Source: Neurospora tetraspora (Eukaryota; Ascomycota; Sordariomycetes; Sordariales; Sordariaceae). From it: a DNA stretch of 64,000 nt. A program made the position numbers and the translations under genes. Within the stretch, counting starts at the first letter, position 1. Each line of letters begins with the position of its first letter. Shown one piece after another: positions 56,601-64,000 of this stretch. The notes beneath the pieces are model-generated. The model saw only the letters and a program-made list of their open reading frames with translations, made no database searches and had not been told where the DNA came from. The DNA lies in the NCBI RefSeq assembly GCF_033439725.1, contig NW_026944386.1:4402001-4466000 (forward strand), read 5' to 3'.

Positions 56601-59043
56601 CGTTGCGCGCGCTTATTTAAAGGAAGAGCGATTGTAATTAATTTTAATCGTTACAACGTCGTTAATTTAGTATTATCGATTCGTAATTAAGATTCGTCCC
56701 TATACGATTAAGACCCCGCGTTGTAATTTTAATTTCGATTTAAATAAATTATTAAAATGAATATTACTATTAAATAGTTCGTACTCTCTTTTTCCCTTTT
56801 ATTTACCCGGCGTATTAATTTAGCGATTAATATTTAGCGATATCGTTTTATACGCTCCCTTAATAACCGATAATCTTTTTACTATTATTATAGTTAGTAC
56901 CCTCGTTACTTTAGACCCGGTTAATTAAGAATATTATTCTAACGTTGTTTAAGCTTTTGTATCTTTTAATAATTAAGCGGTTTAAATTAATATTACTACT
57001 GAATACGTATTTAATTTCATTTAATTTCCCATCTTTCAAATAATTTTTAAAGCTTTTAATTGCCTTCTTTATTAATAATATTATTGTTGCCCGTATTTAG
57101 GCTTAAGATGTATAAGAAGAATTTGAAACTTACGAAGCTAAATTCGTTACCGCGTAATATAATATTAAACGCTATAATAATAATATTATTATAATTTAAA
57201 TTCAAACCCTCCTCTACGCGTAAAAGGTAATTAAAAATTATAATAAAGCTATTTACAACCTTTATAATAGTTATACTAACGAATTTACTACTATCCGTAA
57301 TATTTATTCTAATATTGTTAATACTTTTAATAATAATATTATTACCTTAAAATAAGAATTTGCTAATTTCTACGCAAATTCGAAGAAAGTGCTTAAAAAA
57401 TAATATAATAAATATTTTAAGTATATTAACGACCTTCGTTAATATTTTATCGCTACCTTTAAGGCCGAACCCGCCCCCAAACCCGAAGTTATTCCGCCCC
57501 TCGATGAGGATTTTAATAATAATAAAAACCCCGAGGACCCCGAAATAATAATTTTTAACGATAATAGCAACTATAGGTCGGTATTATATATTATAATATT
57601 TCCCGTTCTCAATAGGAAAGGTACTTCTATTAAATATATTATTAAATATTACGCTTAACGTCTCCGCATTAAATTAATTTAAATCAATAAATTAAAAATC
57701 TTTATTACTAAACGTACTAAATTCTTATTAAATACCCGCTCTATTTAGGGCTTTCTTTTTAAAGTTATTAAAACCGAATTTAATGAAGTCCTTATTGGCG
57801 AGCCCGCTAAATACAATGTAGTTTTCGAATTATTCGACGAATTTAATAAAAAACATAATAATATTAATGTTATCATTTACTTTCGCTACGAATTAGAGGA
57901 ATTGAAGATAATTAAGGGAATAAAGTAGTAAGATTTCAAAGAGAAGTTTACTTTCCTTATCGACTGCTACAGTTTTAATAACGGTATAAAAGTTTATTAC
58001 CTTCGTTAAAAGATTAACGAACGTATCCGTATTACTTTTATTTATTAGAGTAATTAGTCCGCTAATAATAAGTATAAAAAGTAATTTACTAAAGCTTATA
58101 ATTAATTAAGAACCTAGAGGATAAAGATTAGTACGAAAAGAATATTAACCTCTTTTATAAGACCAGTATTACTACTAGTACTAATACTTCCACTCCTAAA
58201 CCTAATATTAATTAAAGCAGTAACGCTATAGACCTTAATACTATATCCGCTTCTAATATCCAATTTCTTTATATAATTAATAATAAAGTTTTTAAATTCC
58301 GTATAAAGAATAGAATATACACCCGCTACAGTAAGAAGGGTTATTTCTAAGCCGAATACCGCTTTCGTATTAACTTTAAGAAGGAAGTTAAACCTTTTAA
58401 TTATAATAAGAATAAGAATAAAAATAAGAATAGCGGTAATAATAATAATACTAATAATAGTAGTACCGGTAGTTAGTAGCCCGTTTAAGGTTAATACGGC
58501 TATAATTAATAATATTCTTATAATAGCGGCGGTTATTAAATTAATACTATAGGTACTACCCTAGCTATAGGCGCTCCAACTCCCGGTACCCCCGGCCTCG
58601 GCGGTTATTATTACCCAGTCCCTATTTCTTAGCCTAATTTCGTTAATCCTATTATAAACAATAAGAATGACTTTATTTATAATTAAGGAAATATATAGCC
58701 TCTTAATTAAATTGTACTTAGAAGCCCTAACTTCTAAGATAAGGAGGAGGAAAATAGGGGTTTATCCTTATATAGTTGAATATTATAAAGATAAATAAAT
58801 TTTTAGTAAATAGTTATTATAAGTACCCTAATTTATTAAGTTTTTCTATTTACTTATTTTATAAATTGCGTAAATTATATTATTCTACTTTTGTTAATAA
58901 CGGCTATATTATTTTCGGGTTTATTAATCATTGTTTCGTTTATTATTATTAATTCCTTTATTTTAAATTAGTAACCCCTAAATTTCTTTATTTCACTAAC
59001 GGCTACATTAAAAGTAATATTATTTATTTCTCCCGGTTAATAA
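53651..59043. mobile_element. RIP-degraded retroelement block, interrupted by a MITE
   Basis: Extremely AT- and TpA-rich, with almost no ORFs. In the right part (about 58290-58360) the plus strand reads RYSKKGYF after basic sequence, which looks like a gag zinc knuckle (CxRCGKKGH) with G-to-A changes; Asn/Lys/Gly-rich sequence follows. This suggests an LTR-element gag in plus orientation between about 56.6 and 58.8 kb. The left part (53.65-55.5 kb) has no readable motif. LTRs cannot be delimited. The right edge is sharp at the start of the copia LTR. Confidence 0.6.
55507..56041. mobile_element. Non-RIPed hAT-type MITE, 535 bp, with internal inverted arrays
   Basis: The inverted ends of about 47 bp, starting GAGAAACTCTATTTGTA, have a few mismatches; the direct octamer AAAAATAT flanks both (55499-55506 and 56042-56049). 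The 8-bp duplication and GAGAAA terminus match the larger hAT element at 7878. Inside, (GCATTCGCATTCCCGACAGG)-like units at 55605-55700 face inverted units (CTGTCGGGAATGCGAATGCG) at 55810-55950, so the whole element can fold back. Base composition is normal although the DNA on both sides is RIP-degraded, so it arrived later. Confidence 0.8.
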
Positions 59044-59608
59044 TGTAGGCGGGCATTTATTACTGTTTGCTGCGGTGCCCTGACTGGCCTATAATGATAG
59101 CACCAGTACAAGGTTGCTACAGTGAACTATGCACTTGTAGCAGAGCGGAGCGGAAGCGGTAGGAAGTACGACAGCAATGCTGAAGGAAGCAGCGTAGTTG
59201 CAAGTACAATAAAAGGATGTTGTAAAAGAGGTCTTAGAGAGGACTCTGCTCTCAAGACAGAAGATTACAGTGGACTCTGCACTGTGAGAAAAGACTATAT
59301 TGTATTGCTTGACTTGTGCTTGCTTGCTTGCTTAAGGAGTGACGAACTGAAGGAGAGGAGAGGTCTCTATATACATGGACACTAAGCATCTAGAAGCTTC
59401 TGTTGAATCCTGTGATGACAAATCAGTCTGGAAGAAATGCTAGCTAAGTTATAAGACTCTAGAATACAGTGGCAAAACCTCTTGTATTCTAGTACATTCT
59501 GTGGGGACTGAGTCAACTGATTCCGTAGAAGGAATAGTTCAACTAGCCTTCTATACTACAAGGTAGTACAAGGCAGTTACAAGGCACAGTACTAGCCACA
59601 CGTTAACA
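59044..59608 (-). repeat. 3' LTR of the copia element (left boundary tentative)
   Basis: On the minus strand a purine tract (AGAGGGGG) after the stop codon is followed by TGTTAACGTG at 59608, the expected LTR start. The end is placed at TGTAGGCGGG (59044 on the plus strand, CA-ending on the minus), where composition switches from RIPed to normal. The matching 5' LTR is outside the window. Confidence 0.55.
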
Positions 59609-59647
59609 CCCCCTCTGTGGCTGTACTTAGTGCCACAAGAGCCCCCT

Positions 59648-62600
59648 CTATACCCCTATGTTGTAGAGCTTAGAGTAGTTCAGCAGTTGTAAGAACCGCT
59701 CGAACTTGGGAGCTGGCAGAGCTTTTGTGAGGCCGTCAGCAGCCATGTCCTCTGTTGGAACAAAGGATACGGTGATGTTTCCCTCTGTAACGCTCTCTCT
59801 CACGCCTTGGAATTTGAGGAGCGTATGTTTAGTACGGCTGTAGTGCTTGGAGTTATGAGCCGTGTCTATAGCCCCTTGGTTGTCTGACTTCAGAGGAGTA
59901 GGGTTTTGAAGAGGACGCTGAATTTCGCTGAATAAACCTCTGAGCCACAATGCCTCACGGTTGCCTTCGATGAGTGCCGTGTATTCGGCTTCAAGAGTGC
60001 TGTAGGCTACTGTAGAGGCTCTCTTGGATTTCCAGCTTACTGGGCCTCCACTAATCAAGAACACGTAGCCGTAAGTAGATCGAGCAGTAGTTTTACAGCC
60101 AGCAAAATCACTGTCAGTGTAGCCTATAGGTGTTATATCTCCTATAGCGCCGTACTGTATAGCATTGTCGATAGTGCTATAGAGGTAGCTCAACAGCTTT
60201 TTTGCTGCCTTCAGATGAGCAACTGTAGGCTGTTGTAAGTGCCGAGAGAGCCACTGAACTGCGTGTGCTATATCAACTCGAGTCTGAGTCATAGCGTAAG
60301 TAGTAGTGCCTATAAGGCGCTGGTAGAGCTTCTGATCGGCTTTGTTCAGTGGTGGAGAGGGTGATTCAGGACCTGTGAGTCCTGGAGAGAGTGGTATCTT
60401 CGGACCGTGAGTGCTGAGCTTGAAGTGTTTGATAGCCTCTTTGATATAAGCTCCTTGGTGAATCCACAATAGTCGTTTGGCTCTGTTGCGTTCGATCTGG
60501 ACACCTAAGAAGAACTTAGCAGCACCTAAGTCTTCTATGTCATAGGCTTTAGCTAGACTTTGCTTTAGAGCTTGGATCTTCTGTTTAGAAGGTCCAATCA
60601 GGAGGCAGTCATCCACGTGGCTAACGATGAAGATACCGTCTTGCTTGTTGAAGTAAGTGGCTGAGTCAGAAGTTAAAGGCTTGTAGCCGAGGCCTTTAAC
60701 TAATGTAGCTACCTTCTGCTGCCACAGATAGGGAGCTTGTTTTAAGCCGTATAGAGACTTCTTTAGTAGTATAACTTGGTCCTTAGTAGGATCCCAACCG
60801 TGTTGTTTCAGCAATGCTCTTGCACTCTTGCTGCTGAGGCTGTATTCATACAAGCCTTCTGGGACTTCCATATATATATCAAAGTCCACACCAGCATTTA
60901 GAAAAGCTCCCACGAAGTCGATTTGCTCTATTTCTAAGTCTTCCACAGCTGCTATGGCTAACAGAACTCTCCAGGTAGGAGGAGTAGCTGTGGTAGCAAA
61001 AGTCTCTGTAAAGTCAACTCCAGGGACTTGTTGGAAGCCTCTGACTACCAGCCGAGCCTTGTATTTAACAACTTGACTCTGTGAGTTCTTTTTAGCTTTA
61101 AAGACCCATCGGCTTGTTATAGGGTTCTTTAATGCCTTAGAACGGTCAACGAAGTAGAAGGTCTTAGTAGTCAATAGCTGTTGTAGCTCATTGAAGGAGG
61201 CTTCCAGCCAACAGTTTTTCTGTGGGTGCTTTAGAGCCTGTTTGAAAGTGTTAGGCTCCGTGGTGCTGGTGGTGGCAGCGTTGTAATTTACTGCAGTAGT
61301 AGCTGCCTTAGTAACTAAGTACGTTACTAATTCAGTAGTGTCCATGGCGTTATCGTCGTCATCCACTACTTGGAATTCTTCCTTCTGCTGCTTAGAAGCT
61401 TGTGGCAGATGGACTTCGATATTTGTAGACTTGGGAGGCTCTACAAGAGGTGTTGTGAGCCTGGGAGGCTCTGCAGTTATGAGAGGTTGTTCTGCAGAAT
61501 GTTCTTGTTCTTCCTCCTCCTGAACTTCAGGAAGCTGTAGGGAGTTTGTAGGGCTTCTGGGGCCCTGGAGATGAAGCTTGTAGTCTTCATAGAATTTGAC
61601 AAAAGGCGTCTGAACTACTTGCCGTTGGCCTAGCCAAACCAAGTAGGTTTGATGCCCCAGAACGGCCAAAAGCCTTCCTTTGGTACCTCTGGGCTGTAGC
61701 TTTTGCCCTGCAGAACGTTTCTCAGAAGGTATAAACACCATGACTTCGGTGCCAATAACTTTATAGTTCTGGAGATCAGGGACGTGAGGAGCCTGTGAGG
61801 GCACCAATTCATCGAGGAAGAGCTGGTAAGGAGTAAGCTCCTTAGTTGAGTTGGCAGTGCGGTTGATAATTTCTACCACAGAGATAATAACGTAACACCA
61901 GAGGGTCGGGGGTAGACCTGAGGCAATGAGAGTAGCTCGAAGACGGTCCAAAATCACCCGAATGGAGCGTTCTGGTAGGCCGTTTTGGTGGTGAGCGTAA
62001 GGGCTAGATTTACTGAAGGTGATACCTTTTTCAGTGAAGTACGGAAGTAGGCTTCTGATTTCTTTACCTCCGTCGTAGTGAAATTGCGCTGGGTACCGCT
62101 TATAAGTGTTATAGAGAGTTTCGATAATAGATCTAACCTCTATAGCAGCTTCATCTTTCGTTCTTAGAAGCCGAATGAGTCTGAAGCGGGTTTTCCGATC
62201 CACTAAAACAAGACCATACGGCTTGTTATTCAGTGGCGTAGGACGAATAATAAAGATATCCCCCTCTAGTCGTCCGAGGGCAAACGGTGGATCGGCTACT
62301 GGCTTTTTGGAGGGTCTGCGTAGTATTTTGGCCGAATCACAGCTTTTGCAAACCAAGTCTTCAGGGCGTACCTTTTGAAAGCTAGGCATGCCTTTAGTAA
62401 CTTGAGCAGTCTTTTTCAAAAGATCAAGGCTTATATGCCCGAGCCGGACGTGCCATAACTGGGCGGCCCGAATCAACGCCTCAGAGGGTTTCTTGAGAGC
62501 TGTTGTGGGAGCTGTGGGAGTTGGATCCAGAGCCGGAGGCTCTATAACCCCCTTTGAAATTTCAGGAGCTGTAGTAGGTTCAGTAGATTCTTCAGTTTCA

Positions 62601-64000
62601 GAATCACTGAGATCGGCATTGTCTCTGGTAGTGTAACAGTGCCAAGTAGACCCGTAGGCCAATGGTTGTTTAGGATCAATTTTGGTAGATACAGTATTCT
62701 TCGTGGTGAAGAAGAAGCCGTGTTTTTGGAAGTTTAGCAATGCCAATAGCTTCCGGGAGGCTGTGTATAACTTTTCCTTGATTAAGGTGCCTCCAGAGGC
62801 ATACAACCTATGGCCACTCACTATATTCAGCGGGAAGTTAGGAATATAGAGAGTATCTGTGAGTGATATAGAGCTGTAAACCGCTGTGTTATCTTTGTAG
62901 CCGGCGAGGAATTCGATTTTCACAGTGCCAACGCCCAGTGGCTTTACAGGACCACCTCCGGTCCCTACGGTGCCTAGAGTGGTAGAGAACTGTAGGTCCG
63001 AGAATAGGGTTTTGTTGTTGCAGATGTGCACTGTAGACTCAGTGTCAAAGAGCCATTGGCTGTTGTTTTTGATAGTTGGGTGGCTGAATTCAGGAGTTTC
63101 CTCGGTGGCTACAAATTCAGAGTCACTGTCTGCTCCGAATATAGTGCCAGACTCAAGGTTATAGCCTATAGTGAAAGCTTCATTAGAAGCTGTTTGCTCA
63201 GTGCCTTCAATGTTGAAGGACTCTCCTTGGGCCTTCTTCTTAGTGCCTTTGCCTTGCTGCTTGCCTTGAGGGTTAGTGTGCTTAGCAGACGGCTGGCTGA
63301 AGGGCTTAGTATCTTGATCCTTCCTCTTAGTAGACCGTGGGTTCTGATGATTAGCCTTGTTGTTATCTTTCGACCTGTGGTTTCTCTTATAGCTAGCTTG
63401 CAAAGCTAACAGCTGTTGAGAAGTCGTGGTAGTCGAATTCCGAGTCTCAGCTAGTAGGTCTTCCTGGAAGTACAGAAGGCTTAGTTTAGTAATCTTGCCT
63501 TCTGTGTTGTAGAGCCATTGTTCTTGCCGCAGCAAGCCTCTACAACGCTCTACCCACTGAGAGAAGTGGCTTTCTAGCACGTTAAAATAGTGGTTGATCT
63601 GGTCAATTTCCGCTATCCTAACGCCGAGACCAGCAAGTCGGCTCGCGAGGGTGTTGAATTTGGCGTTGAATTCTACTATAGTAGTAGATCCATCAAACTT
63701 AAGGAAGTGAAACTCCTTATATAGGGAGTCTCGGAGGGTTGACTGGCTGGGAGCGTACTGCATACGCAAACGCTTGTAAGCCTCTGCAGGGTCCGTTTCG
63801 AAGGCAATAGTAGATAAGGGGCCCTGTTTTAAGGTATTCCGAAGGGTCAATAACAAGGCAGCCTTCTGAGGATCAGATAGTAAGGCGTTAACTCGGTCAG
63901 GGTCTTCCAGGAATTCAGGAATTTGTAGTGCCCTGAACTGGATAGAAATAGCCTGATACCACTGATTGTAGTTTTCAGGTCCTGAAAGACGCTCTTTTTC
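59648..64000 (-). mobile_element. Ty1/copia retrotransposon polyprotein (5' end off the window)
   Basis: One uninterrupted frame of about 1450 codons runs from the right edge to a stop at 59648. In order: gag (ending in a basic stretch without a CCHC knuckle); protease WLFDTESTVHICN; GAG-pre-integrase with WHVRLGHIS and CKSC; integrase with the Asp-Asp-Glu residues (GDIFI, FHYDGG, HQNGLPERS); reverse transcriptase (KYKARLVVRGF, QIDFVGAFLNA, HVDDCLL near 60608); and RNase H (YTDSDFAGCK, STLEAEYTAL). Integrase before RT defines copia. Polymerase and integrase motifs look functional. The protease active site reads DTE where DTG/DSG is normal. The lack of stops and normal composition show it is young and has escaped RIP, unlike the block beside it. 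Confidence 0.92.

Noticed and set aside
53651-59043. Centromere
   Set aside because: Only about 5 kb of AT-rich DNA with retroelement traces; a RIPed transposon block explains it, and nothing here tests CenH3 binding.

Overview
The window looks like a chromosome segment of a filamentous ascomycete, most likely a Sordariomycete of the Sordariales type. Genes have short GT-AG introns (about 50-70 nt) with CTAAC-like branch points and C-rich third codon positions. Two long stretches are reduced to AT-rich, TpA-rich, stop-filled DNA, as expected of repeat-induced point mutation (RIP). A HET-NACHT-WD40 gene of the HNWD type, best known from Podospora, is present. I cannot name the species.

Region by region. 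(1) 1-18 kb is an iron/siderophore neighbourhood: a minus-strand NRPS with the A-T-C-dA-T-C layout of NPS6/SidD (cut by the left edge), a small GNAT acetyltransferase, and a full-size ABC-B exporter. Seven exact copies of the SRE/SreA-type site ATCWGATAA lie upstream of the NRPS (one) and the exporter (six). A 3.94 kb RIP-degraded hAT-like element (23-bp TIRs, 8-bp target duplication) splits the locus. (2) 19.5-27.7 kb holds a secreted 8-cysteine CFEM protein, an unknown probably mitochondrial protein, a divergent CFEM-like gene, and an intact chimeric gene joining the two-membrane-segment 5' part of a local gene family to the 3' half of a CFEM gene. (3) 24.5-31.6 kb is a graveyard of rearranged copies of that membrane-protein family. 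(4) 31.8-34.3 kb has a TA-flanked MITE inserted in the 3' end of an unknown gene remnant. (5) 34.3-48.8 kb is an NLR region: an intact HNWD gene with 12 near-identical WD repeats, a TPR fragment, an amidase pseudogene, a telomere-motif palindrome, and a patatin-NB-ARC-TPR gene with a disabled patatin part. (6) 49.5-51.7 kb is an intact JmjC-domain gene. (7) 53.65-59.04 kb is RIP-degraded retroelement DNA interrupted by a fresh hAT-type MITE. (8) 59.04-64 kb is an un-RIPed Ty1/copia element running off the right edge.

The left third fits coordinated iron uptake: siderophore synthesis, probable export and CFEM-type haem/iron binding, with a shared iron-repressor motif on the first two. The right two-thirds is a fast-evolving accessory region: incompatibility/immune receptors, pseudogenes and transposons of different ages.
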